64,000 bases of DNA, from assembly GCA_050252335.1 (NCBI GenBank), contig JBFWLB010000006.1, positions 17,686-81,685 of the forward strand. Direction: 5' to 3'. The translations under genes and the position numbers were made by a program. This DNA is from Berkiella_A sp050252335 (GTDB lineage: Bacteria > Pseudomonadota > Gammaproteobacteria > Berkiellales > Berkiellaceae). Within the stretch, counting starts at the first letter, position 1. Each line of letters opens with the position of its first letter. The notes under the pieces are model-generated. The model had not been told where the DNA came from. It searched no databases and saw nothing but the letters and a program-made list of their open reading frames with translations. Below are positions 8,047 to 15,666 of the stretch, piece after piece.

Positions 8047-9231
8047 CTAGTCTTTATCAGATATCGAGTAATTTTGAACAGAATCAATGTCTTTATCGCC
8101 ACGCCCAGATAAATTAACAACAATAATCTTATTATCTGTAGGTTCTGCATGGATTATTTTTAATGCGTAAGCAAGTGCGTGCGCTGATTCTAAGGCAGGT
8201 ATAATACCTTCAAGGCGAGCGCATTGTTGATACGCGGATACAGCTTCTTTGTCAGTAATGGTTGTGTACTCCGCTCTTTTGATGGCGTTTAAATAAGCAT
8301 GTTCTGGTCCAACGCCTGGATAATCTAGGCCGGCGGAAATAGAATGAGCTGCTTGTATTTGTGCCTGCTCATTTTGTAGAAATATGCTTTTGGTGCCATG
8401 AAAAATACCTGTTCTGCCTTTTTGTAAGGCACTGGCATGTTGTTTTGAATACAGACCTTTACCTGCTGCTTCCACACCAATGAGGCGAACGCTTGTATCT
8501 TCAATAAAAGGATAGAACATGCCAATAGCATTAGAACCTCCACCCACGCATGCAATAGCAAGGTCTGGTAATCGACCCTCTTTTTCAAGCATTTGGCGTT
8601 TTGTTTCTTCTCCAATGATTTTTTGAAAATCTCTTACCATTGTAGGATAAGGATGTGGGCCAACCACAGAGCCAAGACAATAATGGGTATCGTGAAAGCT
8701 AGACGCCCAATCACGTAAAGCCTCACTTACTGCATCCTTTAAGCTTTGACTTCCCGTTTGAACAGGTATGACTTGCGCGCCATATAAACGCATGCGTGCA
8801 ACATTAGAAGCTTGACGAACAACATCTTTTGCACCCATGTATATCACGGTCTCAAGACCTAAGAGTGCGCCAATCATTGCTGTAGCCACACCATGCTGTC
8901 CTGCTCCTGTTTCTGCAATTAATCTTTTTTTATTGAGTGATTTTGCGATTAATCCTTGTGCTAAAACCTGATTTGTTTTATGCGCACCACCATGAACAAG
9001 ATCTTCTCTCTTTAGATAGAGTTTACAGTTTGTATGTTTTGTTAAATTCTGAGTTAAATAAAGTGGTGTAGGACGTCCAGCAAAATCTTTTAATAATTGA
9101 TTAAGCTTTTCATTGAACACAGTATTATTTTTAAACTGTAAATAAGATTTTTCAAGTGCTTCTAGAGCAGGCATCAGTAATTGCGGCACAAAGCAACCAC
9201 CATATTCTCCAAAATATCTATTTTCTAACAT
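8047..9231 (-). CDS. trpB: Tryptophan synthase beta chain
   Basis: 394 residues. TrpB is the PLP enzyme that condenses indole with L-serine. It has the canonical start 'RYFGEYGGCFVPQLLMPAL', the PLP-lysine motif 'LKREDLVHGGAHKTNQVLAQ', 'AETGAGQHGVATA', the phosphate-binding 'CVGGGSNAIGMFYPF' and the C-terminal 'VNLSGRGDKDID'. Length is normal for the family. An AGGTGA ribosome site precedes the ATG. The gene lies 10 bases downstream of trpCF and 9 bases upstream of trpA in the same operon. Confidence 0.96.
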   Translation of the reverse strand: MLENRYFGEYGGCFVPQLLMPALEALEKSYLQFKNNTVFNEKLNQLLKDFAGRPTPLYLTQNLTKHTNCKLYLKREDLVHGGAHKTNQVLAQGLIAKSLNKKRLIAETGAGQHGVATAMIGALLGLETVIYMGAKDVVRQASNVARMRLYGAQVIPVQTGSQSLKDAVSEALRDWASSFHDTHYCLGSVVGPHPYPTMVRDFQKIIGEETKRQMLEKEGRLPDLAIACVGGGSNAIGMFYPFIEDTSVRLIGVEAAGKGLYSKQHASALQKGRTGIFHGTKSIFLQNEQAQIQAAHSISAGLDYPGVGPEHAYLNAIKRAEYTTITDKEAVSAYQQCARLEGIIPALESAHALAYALKIIHAEPTDNKIIVVNLSGRGDKDIDSVQNYSISDKD

Positions 9232-9241
9232 GTTGGCTCAC

Positions 9242-10600
9242 CTATCGTAATTGTTCAAATAAAGTTTTGAGTTTAACTTTGTCTTTGATGCCGGGTGTCG
9301 TTTCTACACCCGAATTAACATCCAATCCAAAACTCGCATAAGATTTTGCTTTCTCAATATTCTGAGCATTCAAGCCCCCAGCAATGAAGCTATGCTCTAA
9401 AATAGAAGCATGCTTTAATTTTTCCCAATCAAAACAAGTGTTTGTTCCACCTAAAATAGAATCATGTTGGCTATCAATAATCAATTTGTCTATATTTTTA
9501 GGTAATTTTTTAGGTGGCGGCTGATGACCATTGATTGCTTTCCAGAGCTGGCAACTAATCGGTAATTTTTTTCGAAGTGTATTGATGTACTCTTGAGTTT
9601 CATGCCCATGTAGTTGAACTATATGTAATGATAGAGCATTGACTATATCAACAATATATTCAATGGATTGATCGGCAAAGACGGCGACATACGCTAAGGG
9701 CGCGCTTTGTTGTATTTTAATAGCCTGGTCTTTGCTAATCACTCTTTTTGATGTGGGGATAAAATTTAGTCCCCCATAGAGAGCACCTTGCTGATAAGCA
9801 TCAATAGCTGCTTCTTGGCTTGTGAGGCCACATATTTTAACATGCCCAAAGAGCAGCTCCCTTAGTTTAAGATCAGGTCTTGTTGCTTGATTGAGTGCTG
9901 TACCGATGAGAAAACCATTTACATAGGGTTTTAATTTGAGAATATCTTCATGTGAGCAAATGCCAGATTCTGCAATAATCATTCTATCTTTGGGAATGTG
10001 AGGACTTAATTGATAAATAATTTCTTTATTAATGGATAAGTCATGCAGATTGCGTTGATTGATCCCAATGATAGGTGCATTGAGTGCGATAGCGCGTATA
10101 AGCTCATTTTCAGTATGAACTTCTGTTAAAACCGCCATATTGAGTTGATTCGCGAGATTTTTACAAGTGATATAGGTTTCGTCATCTAAGACAGACAGCA
10201 TGAGCAATATTGCGTCTGCCCCAAAAAATCTTGCTAATAGTACTTGATGTTTTGATAAAATAAAATCTTTACACAACAAAGCTAAAGAACTATGGTGTTG
10301 CGCTTTGTGTAGATATTCAAGTTTTCCTTCAAAAAAAGGCTCATTAGTGAGCACGGAAATGGCATCTGCAAAGGGATTATAAGTATCAATGAGTGAAATA
10401 AGATCGAAGTTTTTATTTGTTGCTCCTTGGCTAGGAGAGCTTTTTTTACACTCAAGAATGTAGTGATGTTTGCTTTTATTGTTAATGTCTATAAAAAGTT
10501 TGGTTGATTTTTTAGCGTTATTTAATAAAAAATTATAATCGTATTGCTCTTCATTTTTTTTGTTAATCAATTTTTGAGTTTCAATGATTTTTCTTAGCAT
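9242..10600 (-). CDS. trpCF: Fused indole-3-glycerol phosphate synthase / phosphoribosylanthranilate isomerase
   Basis: 452 residues with two TIM-barrel domains, as in enterobacterial TrpC. Residues 1 to about 255 are indole-3-glycerol phosphate synthase: 'YILECKKSSPSQG', 'LCKDFILSKHQVLLARFFGADAILLML', 'LTEVHTENEL', 'IGINQRNL' and 'IIAESGI'. Residues from about 257 are the isomerase: 'VKICGLTSQEAAIDAYQQGALYGGLNF', 'VQLHGHETQEY' and 'FIAGGLNAQNI'. They carry out two consecutive steps of tryptophan synthesis, isomerase first. The start overlaps the end of trpD by seven bases, with a CAGGA ribosome site inside trpD, so translation is probably coupled. Confidence 0.95.
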   Translation of the reverse strand: MLRKIIETQKLINKKNEEQYDYNFLLNNAKKSTKLFIDINNKSKHHYILECKKSSPSQGATNKNFDLISLIDTYNPFADAISVLTNEPFFEGKLEYLHKAQHHSSLALLCKDFILSKHQVLLARFFGADAILLMLSVLDDETYITCKNLANQLNMAVLTEVHTENELIRAIALNAPIIGINQRNLHDLSINKEIIYQLSPHIPKDRMIIAESGICSHEDILKLKPYVNGFLIGTALNQATRPDLKLRELLFGHVKICGLTSQEAAIDAYQQGALYGGLNFIPTSKRVISKDQAIKIQQSAPLAYVAVFADQSIEYIVDIVNALSLHIVQLHGHETQEYINTLRKKLPISCQLWKAINGHQPPPKKLPKNIDKLIIDSQHDSILGGTNTCFDWEKLKHASILEHSFIAGGLNAQNIEKAKSYASFGLDVNSGVETTPGIKDKVKLKTLFEQLR

Positions 10601-11652
10601 ATTATATCCTGACTATGAATGAGTTTCTGTAATTTTTGCATTCCTAAATCAGTAGATAATATAGATTGTGCTAACTCAACGCCTTCTTTGATTGTTTTTG
10701 TAACAGCGGTTACATAAAATAAAGCGCCTGTATTCAAGGCAACCATTGCGCGGTGCGCATCTGAGCCTTTACCTTCTAAGAGTTTTAAGAGTGCTTGCTT
10801 ATTATATTGAGGCTCTTTAGCTTGAATCGTGCTTAAATCATAACGCTTTAAGCCGACTGATTCTGGTGTGAGCTTAAAATCTGTGATTTCACCATTTTTA
10901 AGAAAATGTCCTATTGTCTTATCATGAATGGCACATTCATCTGTGCCAGAACCATGTACAATGAGTGCAGATTTAACAGCATTTTTTTGCAAGAGCTTGG
11001 CAAACAGCAGTGTATGTTCTGGATTGTAACTGCCAATGAGTTGATAGTGGGGCTGAATAGGGTTAATCAGGGGACCCATTAAATTAAAAATGGTGCGGAT
11101 TTTGAGCTGGCTTCTTAGCTCGCTTACATGTTTTACATGCGGATGATAATGTGGCGCATGCAAAAAAGTTAAATTGTATTTGATAAGTTGCTGGTACGCT
11201 TGCTCTGGAGAAATAAATAAATTAATACCCAGTGCTGTTAAAATATCTGAAGTTCCGCATTGAGAAGATACTGCTTTATTACCATGTTTTGCAATCTTAA
11301 TGTTCTGCGTACTTGCGATAAAAGCGACAGCCGTTGATATGTTGAGCGTGTTTTTGCCATCTCCACCTGTGCCGCAGCAATCTGCAATAATATGCTGATT
11401 GACAAGCGTATCTCGATTAGGGAAATTATTTTTTAAAGCCAGTATAGATTGAATTGCTCCCAGAACCTCAGATTCTGACTCACCTTTGATTTTTAAAGCA
11501 GTTAAGAAAGAGGACACTTGCACGGCACTTATTTGATTTAAGAGAATATTGTTGAACATTTGATGACTCAGATCTTGACTGAGATCATGCTTGTAACATA
11601 AATGCTCAATGATGTGTGAAAAAGAAGCTTCTTGCTTAGAAATATTATGCAT
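10594..11652 (-). CDS. trpD: Anthranilate phosphoribosyltransferase
   Basis: 352 residues from the chosen start. TrpD transfers the phosphoribosyl group of PRPP to anthranilate. Motifs include 'DCCGTGGDGKNTLNISTAVAFIAS' (PRPP loop), 'KHGNKAVSSQCGTSDIL', 'FLHAPHYHPHVKHV' and 'RTIFNLMGPLINP'. An upstream in-frame start at 11667 exists, but GAGGTGG sits eight bases before the ATG at 11652, so that start is preferred. It overlaps the trpG stop by eight bases (ATGCATAA), an arrangement typical of translational coupling. TrpG is a separate protein here, not fused to TrpD as in E. coli. Confidence 0.95.
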   Translation of the reverse strand: MHNISKQEASFSHIIEHLCYKHDLSQDLSHQMFNNILLNQISAVQVSSFLTALKIKGESESEVLGAIQSILALKNNFPNRDTLVNQHIIADCCGTGGDGKNTLNISTAVAFIASTQNIKIAKHGNKAVSSQCGTSDILTALGINLFISPEQAYQQLIKYNLTFLHAPHYHPHVKHVSELRSQLKIRTIFNLMGPLINPIQPHYQLIGSYNPEHTLLFAKLLQKNAVKSALIVHGSGTDECAIHDKTIGHFLKNGEITDFKLTPESVGLKRYDLSTIQAKEPQYNKQALLKLLEGKGSDAHRAMVALNTGALFYVTAVTKTIKEGVELAQSILSTDLGMQKLQKLIHSQDIIC

Positions 11653-12280
11653 GATAATCCACCTCATGGATTTGTTGTTTCTTTTGGTAAAATTTATTAG
11701 ATATCTCTAAGAAATTATCAATTATTTTACTTCCTTGTGGTGTTAAGATAGATTCAGGATGAAATTGTAATCCATATACAGGATACTCTTTATGAGATAT
11801 GCCCATAATCATATTGTTATAGGTGGCAGTTATACTGAGTTTACTCGGCACATTTTTTACAAATAAAGAATGATATCGTCCAACTTGTAAGGGTGTAGGT
11901 ATATTTTTAAATAAATCGCGATGATTATGCTCGATGTACACAGCTTTTCCATGTAAGGGTTGGATGTGCTGTTCAATACTTCCTTCAAGCGCATAGGCAA
12001 TGATTTGATGTCCCAGACATACCCCTAAAATAGGAAGTGCAGAATAATAATGTTGAACCAGTTTAATGGCCAGGCTTGCCTCTTTGGGATTTCCTGGGCC
12101 TGGTGATAAAACAAGCACTGTCTGATAATCTGGATTATTGAGATATGCACAAACACTTTCAAAGCTCATATCTGCACGAAGTACGGTTACTATGAGATTT
12201 TTCTTTTTAAAAAGATCAACCAGATTAAAGGTGAATGAATCAAAGTGATCAATCAGTATAATGTGTAAATCTTTTTTCAT
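11645..12280 (-). CDS. trpG: Anthranilate synthase component II (glutamine amidotransferase)
   Basis: 211 residues of a class I glutamine amidotransferase that supplies ammonia to TrpE. The N-terminus 'IILIDHFDSFTFNLVDLF', the oxyanion strand 'VLSPGPGNPKEA', the nucleophile elbow 'PILGVCLGHQIIAYA' and the 'YGLQFHPESILTPQG' segment with catalytic His and Glu are all present. It lies 34 bases after trpE and overlaps trpD. TrpG and PabA are nearly indistinguishable, so the same protein may also serve folate synthesis; its place in the operon makes the tryptophan role primary. Confidence 0.94.
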   Translation of the reverse strand: MKKDLHIILIDHFDSFTFNLVDLFKKKNLIVTVLRADMSFESVCAYLNNPDYQTVLVLSPGPGNPKEASLAIKLVQHYYSALPILGVCLGHQIIAYALEGSIEQHIQPLHGKAVYIEHNHRDLFKNIPTPLQVGRYHSLFVKNVPSKLSITATYNNMIMGISHKEYPVYGLQFHPESILTPQGSKIIDNFLEISNKFYQKKQQIHEVDYHA

Positions 12281-12314
12281 AACAGTGCCTTATTCTCAAA
12301 TTCATGTGAGAAGA

Positions 12315-13760
12315 CTATATTGCATTAATAACTGTTTTTGCTTTGAGATATGTTTCAGTTACTTCTGTCTTGGGATCTGAATCAAAAACAATGCCTGCAC
12401 CTGCTCGAATGGTAGCAACTCCATTTTGAACACAGGCAGAGCGAATAATAATCGCGGTATCGCAGGTCTCATCAGGGGATATCCATCCAATAGCACCACC
12501 ATAAGCGCCTCGAGATGTCTTTTCTATTTCTTTGATGAGTGTGGTAGCTCTTAATTTGGGGGCACCACTTAAGGTTCCCATATTGAGGCAGGCTGAAAAA
12601 GCATGAATACAATCAAAAGTAGGAGGCAACTCGCCTTCAACGATTGAATACAAATGCATGACGTGAGAGTGTTTAGACACTTGGCTGAGTGCTGTCACTT
12701 TTGTGCTGCCTGCAACAGCAATTTTTGATATATCATTTCGTGCCAAATCAACAAGCATCATGTGTTCTGCCATTTCTTTTGGATCAGATAATAATGCGTT
12801 CTCATTAATTATATCGAGATCAGCTACAATCTGTTCTTGATAATTGAATCCTCTGGGTTTTGTACCGGCAATGGGGTGTAATACAATTTTTTGATTCTCT
12901 ATTTTAATACTGGTCTCTGGTGAGGCACCAAATACAATAGAGTGGTCACAGTGATAATAAAATTGATAAGCTGTTGGGTTGTTTTTTCGGAGTTTTTTAA
13001 AACTCGCAAAAGGGTTAGGACAAGGGAGTGAAAATGCTCTTGAAAGTACAATTTGATAAACATTACCCTTTTGTATGTGCTGCTTGGCTGTTGCAATTTG
13101 ATCCATAAATTCTGAGTCATTAGGTTGTATGGTCAATGTTGGCTCAATTTTTTGAGTGGTTTCTTTTGTGGGGGGATGTACTTTTTGAGAGGTTGAAAGC
13201 TTAGAAATAATTTCTTGAAAGGCATTTGTATTATTTGAAAAACTATTGAAGCATGCAAAAAAAGTCTGCATTTTTTCTTTGATTTCAAAATAAATCTCTG
13301 GCACAAAGACAATAAGCTGTGGAAAATTATTTTCTGTTTTTTGCATTGCGGGCAGATTTTCTATGCAATCATAAAATTCGAAGCCAAAGAGAATAGCCAC
13401 CTTGATTTTATACATTTTAATAAGTTGATTGATTTCTTCAAGTGCAGGATGTATACGTGAAAGTGGCTCATGATCCTGTATCTCTATCGTATAGCTTTTT
13501 CTTAGGTTTTGTAGCTGGAAATAATCTTGTATCAATTGTTCTCCAAAAGGCGTGAGTGCATGATAAACAAGATGCTTGTTAATGTATTCAATCTTCAGAG
13601 CAGATTGAGAGATAATGAAGCTTGCGGAGTCATTTTTTTCATGATTGCTAAATAATAGGCTATTTGCGTTGGCCCCGTTATTCGTTAATTGTGCATATAA
13701 TGAAAGTGCATCGATGGGGTCGATTTTTTGTATTTTGTGGATGAGAGTGCGTTGCTTCAT
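12315..13760 (-). CDS. trpE: Anthranilate synthase component I
   Basis: 481 residues of the chorismate-using enzyme that makes anthranilate. The C-terminal chorismate-binding domain is well conserved: 'IQKGNVYQIVLSRAFSLPC', 'HPIAGTKPRGF', 'EHMMLVDLARNDISKIA', 'MGTLSGAPKLRA' and 'RGAYGGAIGWIS', ending 'IRAGAGIVFDSDPKTEVTET'. The N-terminal half is divergent and somewhat short for TrpE, but 'LLFSNHEKNDSASFIIS' occupies the position of the feedback-binding region. It follows the DAHP synthase gene by 12 bases behind an AGGAAA ribosome site. Whether Trp feedback inhibition is retained cannot be judged by eye. Confidence 0.92.
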   Translation of the reverse strand: MKQRTLIHKIQKIDPIDALSLYAQLTNNGANANSLLFSNHEKNDSASFIISQSALKIEYINKHLVYHALTPFGEQLIQDYFQLQNLRKSYTIEIQDHEPLSRIHPALEEINQLIKMYKIKVAILFGFEFYDCIENLPAMQKTENNFPQLIVFVPEIYFEIKEKMQTFFACFNSFSNNTNAFQEIISKLSTSQKVHPPTKETTQKIEPTLTIQPNDSEFMDQIATAKQHIQKGNVYQIVLSRAFSLPCPNPFASFKKLRKNNPTAYQFYYHCDHSIVFGASPETSIKIENQKIVLHPIAGTKPRGFNYQEQIVADLDIINENALLSDPKEMAEHMMLVDLARNDISKIAVAGSTKVTALSQVSKHSHVMHLYSIVEGELPPTFDCIHAFSACLNMGTLSGAPKLRATTLIKEIEKTSRGAYGGAIGWISPDETCDTAIIIRSACVQNGVATIRAGAGIVFDSDPKTEVTETYLKAKTVINAI

Positions 13761-13772
13761 TTTTTTTCCTAA

Positions 13773-14594
13773 TCAGGCACATAAACCGAGTGAAGAAATT
13801 AAATAATCAAATTTTTCAAAATTTAAAGCTTGATCGCCATCTGATAGTGCTTCTTGAGGTGATGGATGAATTTCTACCATGATGCCATTTGCCCCTGCAC
13901 TTTTGGCTGCTATGGACATAGGCGTAATAATTTCTGGAATCCCTGTTGCATGTGAAGGATCTACAAAGATGGGTAAATGGGTGACTTGCTTTAAAATAGC
14001 AACCGCGCTGAGATCAAGTAGATTTCGTGTTACTGAGTCATAAGATCGGATGCCACGTTCACACAAAATAACTTTTTCATTGCCTGCATCGAGGATATAC
14101 TCCGCAGCAAGCAAAAACTCTTCTAAAGTTGCAGATACGCCTCTTTTGAGTAATATCGGTTGATTAATATGTCCTAGAGATTTTAATAGGCTGAAATTTT
14201 GCATATTTCGTGAGCCTATTTGAATAATATCGGCTACTTCAGTAACAAAATCTAAATCTCGACTGTCTAGAAGTTCTGTAATAATTGGTATTTGTAGCTC
14301 ATTCTTGATTTGATGCAAAATACTTAAGCCTTTCATTCCTAATCCTTGGAATGCATAAGGTGAGGTTCTTGGTTTGTATGCACCTGCTCTTAAAATATGT
14401 ACGCCACATTGTTTAACTTTTTCGGCAGTTATTTTCAGTTGATTATAATTTTCAACAGCGCAGGGGCCTGCGACTAAGGTAAAACTATTACTATCTATTG
14501 TATGGCTACCAACTTGAATCGGATTATATTTTACTGTGCTGCCTATCTTAAGTTTGCTGATTTTATCTTTGAAAGACATAAATTCTTTTCTCAT
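13773..14594 (-). CDS. 3-deoxy-7-phosphoheptulonate synthase, type I-beta, single domain
   Basis: 273 residues. The enzyme joins phosphoenolpyruvate and erythrose-4-phosphate, the first step of aromatic amino-acid synthesis. It belongs to the KDO8P-synthase-like type I-beta group: 'FTLVAGPCAVENYNQL', 'LRAGAYKPRTSPYAFQGLG', 'ADIIQIGSRNMQNF', 'PILLKRGVSATLEEFLLAAEYI', 'ILCERGIRSY' and 'PIFVDPSHATG'. There is only the barrel and a short N-terminal strand: no chorismate-mutase or ACT-type regulatory domain. It is the first structural gene of the trp operon, 12 bases before trpE and directly behind the attenuator, so it looks like a tryptophan-dedicated DAHP synthase controlled mainly by transcription. 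An AAGGTGAG ribosome site fixes the start. Confidence 0.93.
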   Translation of the reverse strand: MRKEFMSFKDKISKLKIGSTVKYNPIQVGSHTIDSNSFTLVAGPCAVENYNQLKITAEKVKQCGVHILRAGAYKPRTSPYAFQGLGMKGLSILHQIKNELQIPIITELLDSRDLDFVTEVADIIQIGSRNMQNFSLLKSLGHINQPILLKRGVSATLEEFLLAAEYILDAGNEKVILCERGIRSYDSVTRNLLDLSAVAILKQVTHLPIFVDPSHATGIPEIITPMSIAAKSAGANGIMVEIHPSPQEALSDGDQALNFEKFDYLISSLGLCA

Positions 14595-14621
14595 TTACTC
14601 ACCTTATATTTTTCTTTAGGC

Positions 14622-14653
14622 AAAAAAAAACCCACCAAAAGGTGGGCTTTTTA
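14622..14653 (-). terminator. trp attenuator (intrinsic terminator)
   Basis: On the minus strand an A-run and G are followed by CCCACC, loop TTTT, GGTGGG and nine Ts. The GC stem is at 14631-14636 and 14641-14646. The flanking A-run and T-run can extend it. It lies between the trp leader peptide stop and the first structural gene. Its 5' arm (AAGCCCACC, 14641-14649) can pair instead with the antiterminator arm at 14697-14705. Confidence 0.92.
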
Positions 14654-14718
14654 AATATTTGTCGCTATGTTATTTTGTTTTTATCCACGCGCAACTAAGC
14701 CCACCGACAGCGGTAGGC
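14641..14718 (-). promoter_or_regulatory. trp leader antiterminator and pause hairpins
   Basis: Two mutually exclusive pairings are visible in the minus-strand transcript. Hairpin 1:2 spans 14699-14718: GCCTACCG, loop CTGT, CGGTGGGC. Hairpin 2:3 pairs GGTGGGCTT (14697-14705) with AAGCCCACC (14641-14649), nine perfect pairs, and would block the terminator. The tandem Trp codons of the leader (14718-14723) abut segment 1, so a ribosome stalled there would mask it and free segment 2 for antitermination. This is the textbook layout of ribosome-mediated attenuation. Confidence 0.9.
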
Positions 14719-14765
14719 CACCAAAAATTTAACTGCATTTGTAATTGTCTGTGTTGTATTTTCAT
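14670..14765 (-). CDS. trpL: trp operon leader peptide
   Basis: A 31-codon frame starts with ATG at 14765 and ends with TAA at 14670-14672. Codons 15 and 16 are tandem Trp (core 'LNFWWPTAVGG') and codon 27 is a third Trp, against a background where Trp is rare. AGAGG lies just upstream as a ribosome site. The tandem Trp codons sit exactly at the edge of the 1:2 hairpin of the leader RNA, and the attenuator terminator follows the stop. The peptide should act only as a sensor of charged tRNA-Trp. Unusually, the frame runs about 25 bases past segment 2 before stopping. Confidence 0.9.
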   Translation of the reverse strand: MKIQHRQLQMQLNFWWPTAVGGLSCAWIKTK

Positions 14766-14774
14766 AGCCTCTTC

Positions 14775-14803
14775 ACCGTATCTTAATCGTCATATCCTGT
14801 CAA
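14775..14803 (-). promoter_or_regulatory. Candidate trp operon promoter
   Basis: A perfect -35 hexamer TTGACA lies at 14798-14803 on the minus strand. With a 17-bp spacer the -10 would be TACGGT (14775-14780), a poor match that would leave a very short 5' leader before trpL. The true start may therefore use another -10 or lie further upstream. I see no clear TrpR operator. Confidence 0.35.
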
Positions 14804-14891
14804 TGCTTTTTTTTCATTTGCGATATATGGTATCAATAAAAAGGTAGATACAATGACGGTACAATACGGATTTACAATTAGGGATCAATCT

Positions 14892-15446
14892 ATGTTGAGT
14901 TCTTTAGCAAAAGTTAGTGCCTTTTCAATAGCACTTATGTTTTTATCAGCCGCTCAAGCTACTGAAAATAAAAAGCTTATCGTTAAGTTAGAGGCAATTG
15001 AAAGAATCCAGGCTCAGGAGCAGCAAGGTGATGAGCTTTATTTTAGTATTACTGAATATTCAACAACAGGTAAGGCAAGCCATTATCAGGTGCCTGATTT
15101 CCCTACACACTGGTTATCAGATTATCTTACAAAAGTGCATGATGTTGTTTTGTGGCAAAGACCGTTAGAAAAAGATGAAGCTGTTGAACTTATTATTTCC
15201 TTGGTTGAGAGGGATGTACCGCCTTGGAATATTGATGATTTATTTGGTTCTGTCAAATTAAAGCTTAAGTGGGAAGGCGCTCAGTTGAAGAAAGAGTGGA
15301 GTATCCCTAATCAAAGTAATACAAGCAGAATTGATGACCATGTCAATGCTTTTTCAATGACAGGAGATGAGGGTGAGTATCATTTGATTTTGAAAGTTGA
15401 AGAGGCAAAGGAAGACTTGAAAGAACGAAAAAAGTCGAAAAACTAA
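14892..15446 (+). CDS. Hypothetical secreted protein
   Basis: 184 residues from the ATG at 14892, chosen because AGGGA precedes it and the product then begins with a clean signal peptide: 'MLSSLAKVSAFSIALMFLSA', with likely cleavage after 'AQA'. A frame start 39 bases upstream would bury that signal. The mature part is about 160 residues, rich in Lys and Glu, with no cysteine and a charged tail ('EEAKEDLKERKKSKN'). It contains 'ELYFSITEYSTTGKASHYQVP', which suggests a beta-rich domain. I do not recognise the family. It is divergent from the trp operon and may share an upstream region with trpL; a periplasmic location is inferred. Confidence 0.6.
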   Translation: MLSSLAKVSAFSIALMFLSAAQATENKKLIVKLEAIERIQAQEQQGDELYFSITEYSTTGKASHYQVPDFPTHWLSDYLTKVHDVVLWQRPLEKDEAVELIISLVERDVPPWNIDDLFGSVKLKLKWEGAQLKKEWSIPNQSNTSRIDDHVNAFSMTGDEGEYHLILKVEEAKEDLKERKKSKN

Positions 15447-15666
15447 CAAATTTTGACGCTTGCAATTCGTTGCTTTGTATCTACACTTAAGCTATAAGCC
15501 CATATAAGTCTTCACACATGAGTCTTCAAGGGTGTTGTCTTCGTCTTTTTGCAATCTGCATTACACCCTGGTTGCACAAGGCTTGATCTACACAACATTG
15601 CGCTCCTTGTGGGTAAAAGTCATGTGCTGTGATTCATTATGGTTCAGATGCTTTATTCCTGAAAGG

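Noticed and set aside
14659..14847. Plus-strand frame across the trp leader region
   Set aside because: It is antisense to the trp leader peptide and attenuator, whose pairing and Trp codons explain this stretch much better.
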